NCBI GenBank assembly: GCA_025267735.1
Contig: CM046297.1
Location: forward strand, 10,972,515-11,036,514
Direction of reading: 5' to 3'
Length of the DNA: 64,000 nucleotides
Source: Mactra quadrangularis
Lineage: Eukaryota > Mollusca > Bivalvia > Venerida > Mactridae
The notes under the pieces are model-generated. The model ran no database searches. It saw only the letters and a program-made list of their open reading frames with translations, and was not told where the DNA came from. How positions within the stretch are numbered: the stretch's first letter is position 1; each line of letters starts with the position of its first letter. Below are positions 45,951 through 58,500 of this stretch, one piece after another. Made by a program: the position numbers and the translations under genes.

Positions 45951-47755
45951 TTAAAAGTTCAATAAATGGAAACATAACTGTATGTTTATAAAATATCTTT
46001 TTATCAATAATTTTTTATTTGAAGTACATAATGGGCATTCTGTAATAAAGTGGAATTCATCCTCTAAACTATTGCATAATTTACATTTTCTTTCAAGGTA
46101 TGGAACTTTGTTTGATTTATGCCATCTACCTGATTCTGTTTCTAAGTTATGGGCTTGCCACACCTTGATGAAATAAAAATATATTTTACTGCTTTAACCC
46201 ATGATTTTTTATTTGGAATAATTTCCAAATCAGCTAATAGCAAATTATAAACATGTTTTAAATAGGGTGTTTCATGATTGTTAATAATTCTTAGCCAAAA
46301 CCTTAGAACATTACATAAGCATATAACTTTTAATGGATATTTTCCCAGTTCCCTATAAATAAACATATTAGTGGTTTGCAATCTTACTCCTAATAATTCT
46401 TTGAAAAATGTAGTTGGACTCTTTCTAATTTTGTAATGTCTTGTATACCCCATATTTCACTGCCAAAAGTAATTACTGCGAACTAATAATTTGTCATACA
46501 GCTCAAGTTTTTCACTATTTTTTAAATCTGGAAATTTGAGAAAATAATGTTTTAATTTATACAAAACTTTTAATGTTTCTTTAATTGACCCACCAACTGA
46601 GAATACAACATATTTAAATTGTTTGACAATTTCAACATTTTTACCCATGTACAATGTATGTAAACATTTTTACCCATGTACAATGTATGTAAACATTTTT
46701 ACCCATGTACAATGTATGTAAACATTTTTACCCATGTACAATGTATGTAAACATTTTTACCCATGTACAATGTATGTAAACCTAGTGTTTTTACTAATTT
46801 TACCTCCTTTTTGAAAAATCAAAACTTTTGTTTTTTTGTACATTTACAGTTAATTTCCATCTGTTACAATTTTTTTTTAATAAGTAAAGACCATTTTGTA
46901 AATCTGATTCTTTTTCTGAAACTTATACTATATCATCTGCATATAATAATAAAAATAGTTTCAACATACTTGTATCAATGCCCTTAAAACCATTTAACAT
47001 AAAATATTTCTCTTTATTATTTAAATACATACACAATAAAAATGGAGACAAACTTTCTCCTTGTCTGACGCCTAACAGACAAATAAAATCATCACTTAGA
47101 ATATTGTTATATTTAACTTTACATGTTGTCTTATAACCATCATATATAGATTTAATAATATCAAACATATTTCCTCTACTGCCCAATTTTAATAACTTGT
47201 ACCATATTATACCTCTAAGTACAAAAGTCAAACGCCTTTGAAAAATCTATAAAAGCACCTTATATTTTTTATTACTGTTTAGTAAGTGTGTTATAATAGA
47301 GTTTGAAATAAAAACATTGTCAGTAGTACTTTAACCTTGTCTAAAATCAGATTGCACTTCAATATAAACACTGTAATTTTGTAAATAATTTCCCCACAGT
47401 ACTTAATAATGTTACCCCTCTGTAATTACCTGTTTCATTAATATCTCCTTTCTTATGTAGTGGTATAATAAATCCCTCTGCCCATTGTTTTGGAAAAAAT
47501 CCACTTGAAAATATTTTATTGAATAATGTTCTAAGCAGTATAAGAAGGGGTTCTGATTTCACACCATTTTTGAAAAATTCATTTAACATGAAATCTGGAC
47601 CTGCTGATTTACCATTTTTTATAAATCTTTACATGCATTTAAAATTTCATTAGTTTCTATTTTCACATTTAATTCTTGGAACATAACATCTAATTCACGT
47701 TGTAAGTATCTATCATTGATAATAACACCATCCTTACATACAGCTTGGATTTCCG
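45951..47755 (-). pseudogene. Decayed non-LTR retrotransposon (LINE), RT and 3' part
   Basis: On the minus strand, in several frames: INETGNYRGVTLLSTVGKLF (RT block), FDIIKSIYDGYKTTCKVKYN, VRQGESLSPFLL, LLYADDIV (catalytic YADD), a thumb region, and a C-terminal zinc knuckle-like CKLCNSLEDEFHFITECPL. Frameshifts and stops break the frame. Blocks resemble Jockey/CR1-group LINEs common in molluscs; the exact clade is not resolved. Confidence 0.87.
46640..46785 (-). repeat. 29-bp tandem repeat inside LINE remnant
   Basis: About five identical copies of ACATTTTTACCCATGTACAA + TGTATGTAA. It interrupts the LINE reading frame between the YADD region and the thumb region. Confidence 0.92.
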
Positions 47756-48061
47756 TTACACAAAACATGGTTGATTAACATGGCAAGATAAAAAAAAGTA
47801 GGTAAGAGTACGTAGGTGAAAATATACATATTGAATAAAAATATAGTTGTTAATTGGTTTCATAAAATCATTATTGTGTAGCTTGTGAAAACTAACATGT
47901 GACAAAAATAAAAAAATAATATGATTTCATAACATTACTATAATATAACATGCATGTCGTTGATCGGCTTAGGATGACCAAGTAAGTTAACCTAAGAAAG
48001 AACTATTACATAGCTCATTAAAATTAACCTGAGACAACTAGAACTGCCACCAGTGGCGAAA
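47756..48061. other. Intergenic, nothing recognised
   Basis: About 300 bp of AT-rich sequence without features. Confidence 0.4.
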
Positions 48062-49613
48062 ATACCCCCGCAACGGCAACATTTCAAGATGACCGCAAGT
48101 CAACATTGTTGAGGTCCAAAAGGGTAAATGTTGTAAGAAGCATAAAAACCATAAAAACAGGATGCAAACATCAAATTGGAAATAAACAGCAAATTACAGC
48201 GTAATTTACTATGGATAAGAAAAAGCAAAATGAACAGTAGTTGTCATTTTTCAAATGATTTTTTTATGAAAATGAACAACATTTGTAAAGTGGAACAACA
48301 GTCAAAGAGTGATCACATTTAAACTTATCTTCCCAACATTATAAAAAAATTCAAGATTGCCATTAGTTTGTCAATTTGAATTTGAATTTAAAAAAAAATA
48401 TATGTAAATGTCATCAGCAAGAATTTGTAAGCACGATCTTATTAAAATAGGCTGAGAAAAAAGATGTTTGCTTCACAAGATATTAGAAAGACAGGTGTGC
48501 ACAATTTTGCGAAATTTGAGTAAGAAACAGCATACTATACAGTAATTTAAATAAAAATTCAAGATGGCCACCAGTCAGCCATTTTGAATATAAAATGGTG
48601 AAGAAAAGTCGTACTTATCAACTGTAATAGTGAGACATTGTATGCAATTTTTTCTCAAAATCCATATAGAAATAAGCATGCATTACTGTTATAATATCAA
48701 ATAAAAAAATACAGATGGCAGCTAGTCAGCCATTTTGAATTGGAATTGATAAAGAGTGCATGTACACATCAACTGTAAGAATTTGGACTTGTGTGCAAAA
48801 TTCTATCAAAATTGGTTAAGAAAAAAATATGAGAAATAAGCATACTTACAGTTATTAAATCAAATATCTCTCAAATATCAAATATTTTAAAATCAATATA
48901 GAAATAAGCATGCAATACTGTTATAATATCAAATAAAAAATTCAAGATGGTAGCCAGTCAGCCATTTTGAATTGGAATTTATATAAAGTGCATGTACACA
49001 TCAACTGTAAGAATTCGAACTTGTGTGCAAAATTCAATTAAATATGTTTAGAAATTAATGAGGGTCAAAAAGGGGTATTTTCGAATTTTCGTGTGTCAAA
49101 ACCCGAGGTCTCGGGTCTAATTGAAGCCCTAATAAAGAGTCCTTGTACGCAATTTCTTTTCAAAATTTGTATGTAAATAAGCATACAATACTGTTATTTA
49201 ATAAAATCAAATTCAAAATGGCCACAAGTTGAATTTGAATTATCATAAACTGCATTCACTTATCAACTGTAAGAATGTGAACTTGTGTGCAAAACTCTTG
49301 AGAAAAAAAATCTTGAGAAACATGCATACTATCCAGTTATTAAATTAAATTGAAAAAAAGAAAAAAAGATGCAATATCATATATAACACAATTAAATATT
49401 TTAAACAAGTGAGATATGTTTCCATAGTTACATGAGTTTTGTATACACCATTAAATCATGGTATATAACAGCTTCTATTCAAATACATTAAGAAATAAAC
49501 ATACTACAAATGTATTAATTTTTTGGGACAGACCACGTTTCCAACCAACCAACAAACCAACCAACCACCAGGGTGATTCCAGTATACCCCCGAAAACTTT
49601 GTTTGGGGTATAA
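48062..49613. mobile_element. 1.5-kb non-coding element with ATACCCCCG ends
   Basis: Starts ATACCCCCGCAACGGC and ends TTTGGGGTAT. The core holds four or five diverged units of about 190-230 bp with TCAAGATGGCCACCAGTCAG, CCATTTTGAATTGGAAT, ACATCAACTGTAAGAAT and TTGTGTGCAAAATTC. Probably related to the end family at 8634-8887. Confidence 0.65.
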
Positions 49614-49857
49614 TAATATTTTCATGGAATTAGTTTATTTAAACCCTAATTCTTACCCTTACCCCTAACCCTAAAGTTGGATTATCTAGCATCATCTTGA
49701 TTCCATAAAATATTTAGTGAAAAAATTGATCCGAGAAAAATATCTAATCTAAATCATTTACAGTAAATTATTTAGCTGTAGTGTAGTTACAAATGTGTCG
49801 CCTATCATTGAAACTGGAACATCAGATTCTAGTAAAGAGTGGTTAGTGATAATCACT
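49614..49857 (-). other. 3' UTR region of NLR-like gene
   Basis: Follows the NLR stop codon on the minus strand. AATAAA is present at 49634-49639 (complement) as a candidate poly(A) signal. A short CCCTAA-like run lies at 49650-49672. Confidence 0.5.
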
Positions 49858-52538
49858 TCACCATATCCAAGGTAAAACGTATGGATAATTCAACTTGGTA
49901 AATATCTTACGTTTGTTTTCTAAATATATGTATCTTAATGTTTCATTACGTGTTTCAAATTCAAGGAAGAAACGGTTTATAGGTACATTACGATAATAAC
50001 TTATTACTTTCAAACTTGGAATGGCCTCTACACATCGTACTCGGTACATCAATGAGTCCAAACTTGTACCAGACCTATACCAATCTATAAATCGCAATTT
50101 AACCGAAGATTTATATTTCATATAACTATCAATAAATTCCTGAAAACATTCATCACTCATGGTGACATCTTTCAAATATATATGCATATACGAGTCATTA
50201 TCACATACAACATCTGGATGTAACTGTAATGATGCACTATCTGGTATTGTAAAATCATTAAGTTCAAGATGATTGATATATTTGAGACTTTTGATAGCAT
50301 TTATTACATTATTTACGTCAGTAGGATGAATACAACCTCCGTATAGATGAAGATATTTTAACTGGGAGCTCTGATGGATATTTAAAGGATTCATTAATCT
50401 AGGATACCCATTACTGGATGTACCTCCAACAGATAGTACATTTAAACAAGATGTATTGATTCCAGTACAATCTAGAGAGATATCAAGTAAGACCACTGTT
50501 AAAAGATTGGAATGTCCTGAGAGATGCAATGTTCGATTACACTCATTATTGATACAACCTGATTCATGTTCTTCACATTTAACTTGATCTAGTACTATAT
50601 TCTCTAGAAGAATATTACTTGATATATAATTTATCAAATCATTTAAAGATTCATGTTTTATAGTCATATGTTTGAAAACAATTGATTTAAGATTGTGTAA
50701 TCTCCTCACGGGTAACTCTGATAACAATTGAAAATCTTGAAAGTGTAAGCTGTGTAACATTGATGGATTATGTAACATAATTTCATATTTTCCATAATGC
50801 TGTGAAAGAATTGCCAAATATTGAAGGCTTTTCATATCAGTAATCTCATTCGAACAATGTTCTGTAATAAGAGATTTTACATTACATGTGTTCATTACAA
50901 GAAGTGATTTTAAGTCTGATAAGTTTTCTCTACGACGATATTCGTCGATATTAAAATCCTCTAGTATGATAAATCTTTGAGAAGTGTCTGGTATCTCTCG
51001 TAAACAACGGAGAACCATATTTTGAATGATGCTGAGTACATTCTCTGTCATAGAGCAAGGAGAAATTTTTCGGCAAGAAAAGAGTCCACGCCGCAGTAAA
51101 TCAAATTCCTCTCTCTTTGTCATATAGATATTTTCAAAAAACAACCTGGTCTTTTGTAAACAAATTCCAGACAATAAGATGAGAAAATTCTGATACTTCC
51201 CTATATCAATGATACTAATTGTCGTCACCGCCTCATAAAATAAGCTAGTTTTGTCATACAATGAAACAAACAATGCAGCAAGAAATTCTAGGTAACTCAT
51301 GTGTAAAAATGACAACATGTGTTCCTGCTCACCGAAAGATGCAATTACTTTGTTTTTAGATATTATACCGAGTTGACATAAGAAATCAACCTCTTCATGG
51401 CTAATATTATAAGGCTCTGACATCAATTGATGTTTTGTAAAAACAAGACTTGGTGTCTTGTTATTTGGATCAAACAACAGCATAAATGATAGCATGCATA
51501 CTTTCTCTAATGTACCGACATACTTTCGTAAAAAAGGAAATCTTGAAAAAGACTCAGGTAAATGTACATCAGCCGATGCCATTGAAGGAAACTCTATTTG
51601 ATTCTTAATTGCTGCTCGTTCAAACAACATTTCTAAAATGCTACCATATATCACTGCTTTGGTCATATTTTTCATCTCATACTTAAACCAGAAAACTATC
51701 AATTGGGATGTAATTAATGGTATATGTAATTGATTATCCATTCCACATTCTTTTATCTGTCTTAAAAAGTGATCAGGGTTTTTGTTAGTGTTTTGTGATT
51801 TATTTATATCATCAACAACTTTTCTAATATATTTTTCATGATCAAACCCTCTTATCTGAACTTGATGATCAATGTCCTTCTCTGCTAGACGGACAGTTTC
51901 AATTCTATACGGTCTACATGTTGTAAGATACGTACATTTATCAGACGGGAGTGTTCTGGGTAATGAGAGATTTCTATTACCACAGGTGTCTGGTCTCCAT
52001 TCATCCAAACCATCTAAGATAACAAGACATTTTTTGGTTTCAAGAATTTGTTCAATCTGTTGTATTGTTTCTTCAAATTTATTTTTGGATGAAGTGTTGA
52101 AATATTTATCAACGATCATACTAACAACATCTTCACGATTAGTTTCCTCAAGTAAAATATAAAATACAAAATCAAAATTGGTCATGAAGCTAGCATCCGC
52201 CTGTATGTCTTTTTTGTTCTCATTACCGACAATATCACCAGCTAAAGACTTACTCCAAAGTAATGACATAAACTGACAAAAAGATGTTTTTCCCATACCA
52301 GCATCTCCAGTAACAAATATATTTCTGACTACAGTATTTTCTTTACAAAATACTTGTTCATATGAAGATATTTCATAGTTACCTTTACTTTGTCTAGCTT
52401 TGTGATATGGTACATGTTTCATTTTAGGTCGAGTGTAAACAGTTAACATATCCATACGATCGTCCTCACTGTAAAGTGGAGTAACACTAACAGTGCTGAA
52501 ATCTTTCTCATATGACTTCTTTAGACGTTGTCTTATAC
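49858..52538 (-). CDS. NLR exon 5 (NACHT + Leu-rich C-terminus)
   Basis: An 893-codon terminal exon (892 residues plus stop), entered through acceptor GTGTATTTTAG. It opens GIRQRLKKSYEKDFSTVSVT, a conserved linker before NACHT in the bivalve family. Counting from the internal Met at 52455: Walker A at about 50-58, Walker B/Mg motif LVILDGLDEW at about 144-153, sensor-like TYLTTCRPYRI at about 175-185. From about residue 480 on, Leu-rich segments (LQYLAIL, LHSLHFQDFQLL, LHNLKSIVF, LKYLHLYGG) indicate LRR-like repeats. No premature stop. Confidence 0.92.
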
Positions 52539-55500
52539 CTAAAATACACGACGAGGTATTAGAATTAATTGCTGCAATTATGAGCGATTTAAGAACTATT
52601 CTTTAAATAAAACTTTCAGATTTACAATGACTGTACTACAACGTTCAGTCAATCTTCTGACTTCTCCCGGAAAGGCTAAATCTCTGGATTTAGCTATTAA
52701 CCAACAACCAAGCACAGGTCTTTCGTCAGTGACTGACAACTGCCCTATATAATTAAAATTCATTGGTAGGAGGGAGATTGACAGTAGAAATAATTTCATA
52801 ACCATGCTCCACAAAAGTAAGCACCGCCCGTGAATCTAACCCACGACCCCTCGATCAGTAGACCTGCGTGCAACAACTGAGCTAGCCGGGCGGCTATCCA
52901 GAATGCTGTAGTTAATCTGTTGACATCACCACAGGTTGGTGTAAGCATACTTTTTCATGCGCCGTGATCTTAAACCTGAATTAATTAATAATCTAGAACT
53001 TATGCGTTGATAAATACTTAGTATTTAGGCACGTTGCAATATATAGTTGTTCATTCTTCTCAAAAGTTATTTATTTAAGAATTTTCAAGTTCACGGATTC
53101 CATTAAAACATAATAAAAAATTACATGAAATATTATTAAGTACATACATTGTCACATTCGCGTCCAGCATATTGTAAGACAGTTAGCGAAAAACGCTTAG
53201 TGTTTTTTTTTTCTTTTACCAGATTTAACGTCGTGTCAACACAATTTAGGTCACTTTACGGCGTCCAGTGCACCTAACCTAGCTTTCCTGGACCATTGTC
53301 TATAACCAGTACTCACCTACCTTTCCACAAGGCCGGAAACTTCTCCATATTATCTAATCAATGGAGGAAAATCAACATTATTGTCAAATTTTCATGGAAG
53401 GGTATAACCTCCCCGGGTGGGATTCGAACCCACACCCCTCGGGCACGAGATTCCAAATCCCGACCCGGGTTTAAAACGCTTAGTGTAATAGTAGTACAAG
53501 TTTCAAGAAAAATGCTTACTTTTGACATTTTTTTTAAATGTTTAAATAATTCATCACCTACTTGCCTAAAATAATCAAAGGTTATACTACTATCTTAGCG
53601 AAGTAATTTTCCCCTAAATTTGAGCAAAAAATTGTACTCACCTTCATTAGTATAGTATTTGGTGCATTTGTTTGAACTGCAAGCCGGTTCAATATTGTTT
53701 AATTTTATTTTGGTTTCTTCTAGAGCACCTTGGGCAGTTTGCAGCCGTTTAGTAATATTCTTTAGATCTTTTTGAACGTTCCCAATATGTTGTTTAAGTT
53801 TAGGGATTTCATTGTCTTTCTGATGCACTTCAACTTTTTCTAAACAACTTTTCATTTCCAACTGATCGTTCTCTAATTTAGACAGTGTGTGCTTTATTTC
53901 ACACATATCATCCTTCAAATGAGACTGTGTGCGTTTTATCTCTGGCTGACCATCATTTAATTTTGACTGACCATCCATTAATGCAGTCAGTGTGACTTTT
54001 ATTTCAGACTGGCCTTTTTCCAATTGAGACTGACCATATTTCAACTCAGACTGTGCGACTTTTATCTCAGACTGACCATGTTTTAATTTTGACTGTGTGA
54101 TGTTCATTTCTGACAGACGAATTTCTATATGTACAATTCCTTTTTCAAACAAACTCTCTGCTTCATGCCAAGCTTTAAGAATGTTATCATGATGTTGTTT
54201 TAATTGGTCATCTAATGGTTTACTACTTGCATCATCAATCATCTCAGATAAGTTAGTTTGTGGAACACCACAAAAGTTATTTAATCTGAACAGTATCTGA
54301 AGAAAGAAGGGTATTATCTTTGTGGTAAAAGAACGTGTAAATGCTTAATCAGAGAAATTAAATAACTATATACATGAAGCTTTCGACATTTAAATCTTGA
54401 TACAAGAACAGAAAGAATTGGGTATTTGAATCGAACACATGAACGTAGTTTATTAGGGTACTCATTTTTGGTGTACAGAACTGAAATACTATGCTTTTTG
54501 TAGATACTTAACTGCAATACGTGTATATGGAGATTTTTAACTTTAAGGGTTTTTAACTAATTGTGTTAATATCACAAAATTTCTAATTTCAAAACTATAA
54601 TTTGTCATGCAAGAAGTTTTATTTTTCTATTCGGCTTATGCAAGATTTATTTACTTCATTTATCCATCGTGTAGGAATATTTAGCCAAAAAAGAGCTATT
54701 AGTGTAGAACTAAAAATCTTATATCGACACTTCCTTAAAACACACTAGGCCAATCTTTATCCGATGAAAACGTAAACATATATTAAGAAGGACTACTATT
54801 TTCAGAAATAAAAGCTTACAAGTATAATGCTATGTTTCATATTTAAAACAACTAAGCATAATTTAACAAGGCAAGTTTTGAACAAGTGATCACCACCCGA
54901 AGTAAGTTGATTAAAATTTCAAATACGTGTAATCTGTACACACTCTCCTTGTTTCTATGTCAACTCTTCATATTTGAACAAACCTTTATTTGGTAATTTT
55001 TTTGCAATATTCTATGACTCTTTATATGATAAAACTTAACAAGTTTAATTAAAATAAATTATGTACTTTACCTGGCACAGTGTTTTCCACTTCAGATTGA
55101 AGTCGGACTCAGAAATATGGACTGTACCGATATGTACGACCTACAATACATAAATTATTAATCGTTCAACATTTTATTCATATTATGTAATATTACATAT
55201 ATTAATTCTATAATTTAATTCATTCATAAAGAATTCTTAAAAACAATCTGCTATATTCATAATACAAAATGTAAACAAATAATATTTATTTACACTAAAA
55301 TTAAACAAGTGATGTTTGAATAAAATGAAAATTAAAACAAGTAGATCTGCAACATTGAACTATCTCAAAAATACAATCGCATGACATTTGTTATAATGTT
55401 TAGCTATGAAATCTTAAATACATATTGCACATCCGGATCCGGTTCTTTCATGTTACATGATAATGAACTATATAGGAACATATAATAAAGGTTATGTAAA

Positions 55501-58500
55501 TAATGTCAAGGATGATCATTTTCGTTGTTTTTCCAATTTTTATCTGCGTGGCTACTCGTCAAACTAACATATTTTCTGGACTAACATATAACTCTAGACA
55601 CAAGCATTCGGAGCACAGCACATATATTTGCAAAAGTATAACAACTATTTACATGATACAAAATGGCCAGTGTAAAATATATTCAATGAACAAACGTTAC
55701 AAAGGTTTGATGTTGTCACCTGGGAATTGACACATTGGATTACGTTCGGATGACATTTGAGCCAACAAATTAGTATTCTTCTTTAATCAAGATACATTTG
55801 TAAAACGCTTTTTTAACACTTGAATTTAGCGACTGATTGTATCGGATGTCAAACTAGCTACTTGACGAGCTAACCAAGTTTTCTAATTCTTATAAATGGA
55901 GCTATCTTACTTACATAATTCCTGCACTCCTTTACTCTTGTTATCTCAGCCTCGACGGATAGATCCCCATTGGATGGTTTTTGCCACACAGGATCTCGAT
56001 GATGTTTCAAACCACAAATATTTCTGAGTAAGCATGTCAACAAAGTGATGTCGAAGTTGGCTGTATCAGGATTGTTGTCAAGAGGAGGCAAAAAATTTTT
56101 CTGATCGTCGGTTATGACATCGTTGTCGATCAGAATCTTAAGTTGTTTTGCACAATTAGGATTTGTCTTCAAGAATTGCACGAGATCATTTTTGACTTGA
56201 ACATCAAACAACTTTCTTAACAAAAATGTTCCGACCTCAATTAAAAGATATTGATAACGAAAAACTAGCACATCTGTAAGATAAAAGTACATTGAAATAT
56301 AAAAACGAACAATTCATTACACGATGTAATTAGAGAGCAACATGGTCGATTGAATGGTGACAAGCGAAATAAATATGGTTTAGATCTTTGAGTTATCAAC
56401 CCAGTCTTATATGCGACAAATTATCTGTATCGTAGTATGTTTTGATAGTTCTAAACCCCTATAACCAGTCAGTGACACACCAAGCATGCTATCTAAGACC
56501 CACAAGTAGCACATGAAAATAACATGTAACATAGCTAGCATGACAGTTAAGATATATAATTCTCAACTTTAAACAAAATGTTCCTATTGCGTAGATATTT
56601 ATGAAATTTAAGCTGAAACTACAACCTTTATGCTCTAAAAGTTAGAAGTGAACTTAATGTATCACTTTTAATATACAAACTTTGTTATTTTGATACTAGA
56701 TTTTATAAAATTCATAATCAGTTATAACATAGCAACTGACCACTTGATTAATTTACTCCTTATCTTGACTTTCATCACATATTTTACCAAGACACTAGAT
56801 TATACCACAATTTGTATTTTTTTTAAAATAAATACACAGTCAGGTCTCGATAAAACGACATCGTTCGTTCCTAGTGTATTGGTTAATGTCAACATCTGCT
56901 TATTTTCTACTTTAATTAGAGACTTCTTATATAAACATATTTTTTGTATACATTATCAATGTATGTAATGTAATGGAGAACTTAAAAGAAAGAAACACTA
57001 AAGTTTAAACTTCGTGAAATCTACAGTTAGTGATATTTACTAATTAACTGCTTTTCATTATTATTTTGTGAACTTTGTGCTTCTATTTATCAAATTATTA
57101 ACTTTGTGTAATTGTATCACTGGGAATTTTTGGACAAAATAAACTGTTATCGATATTATTATCTTTGTGATTTGTTTGAATTGTAAAATGACACTCATCA
57201 TATCGACTACCCAGATGATATGTCCTAAAATTATGTTTTTTTCTGGCGTATTGCAAACATTAGAACAAAATAGTAAAGCATTTAAAGTATATTTTACAAT
57301 TTATATTGACAATTATTATTGCCGTTTCTGGACGGCGATACATACACTTAACAACTTTTCTAAGTATACACCTATATATTTGATCATAACTGGGTTGATA
57401 CCTAAGCTAGTGATATAAAATTTGTAGAAAATGTTCATCAAATAGTATTTTATTAATTAACAAAAATGAACAATAAATTGAAAATTAACTGACTTCTTAT
57501 AAGCATTAACAATATTGGCACCAAGAAAGTACAAATTCACATCAATAACGTGTATGGTCACCTTCAGCTCGTATAACTGCAAGACACCTTGCTCGTATTG
57601 AGAATTATTAGCTCTGAATGATACTTGCGGTATTAAAGCCTATTATTGTAGTCATACGACGTTTTCCCTGCCTTGACAGGTCTTAAACACTTCCGGTTTA
57701 CTCAAACGTTCAAAAAAGATTCATCAAAGGGTAACGCCTTAAAGTACGGGCAACCTGAAAAAAATGGTTTCACTTTGTCACGATTGTTGGAGGTTTCTGT
57801 ATTGCAGCTGTGCTTAGAGTGTCTCATTGACGAATATGATGCGAGCAAGACATACTTCAATTTAATTTACCTCTCTTACTGATGAGCCAGCATGTATCAT
57901 TCTGATAGCCCGGCCTCATTCTTCCAAGCTTATTCGTTTCATACTTACGGCTTAAGAATGTTTAGATGTTCTTTCTAGGTGAAGATCGCTATAGATGTCG
58001 GCATATACAATATAAATGTGTAAATGTAAACCGTTTGGCTCATACCAAATGCATGTGCATCTTGGAAGTCGGTAACTACACGGTGGATATTAACATATTT
58101 AGTGTCACATTAAAGATATATTATCCCTTAGTTAACTCACGAAAATTCGTCTAAATATTTTTACAACTGTTGAAATTATCTGCAGGGAAAATGTGTATAC
58201 TTAGAAAAGTTGTTAAGTGTACAATCATCAAGATTTGAACATTTTGTAGTCAACACTGATTGCCTTTAGCCAATTAAAACGATTGATTTAAGGTCACATG
58301 ATAAGAAAATGCACGTCGAACAGTCAAAAAGGGGTGTGAAAATGTACTCGTCTTCCGCCATGTTTTGTTGGGTTGCCTGTTTATACCACCACTGGAAAAT
58401 ATAAGACCAGGAAAATGCAAAACTAATTGTTACATGGCATTGCTTGATGAGAATAGTTCCTTGATAAGGGCATTTGTACTTTCTTTTTTTAAAGACCCAG

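Noticed and set aside
49640..49680. Interstitial telomere-like CCCTAA run
   Set aside because: Only three or four imperfect units; too short to mean anything.
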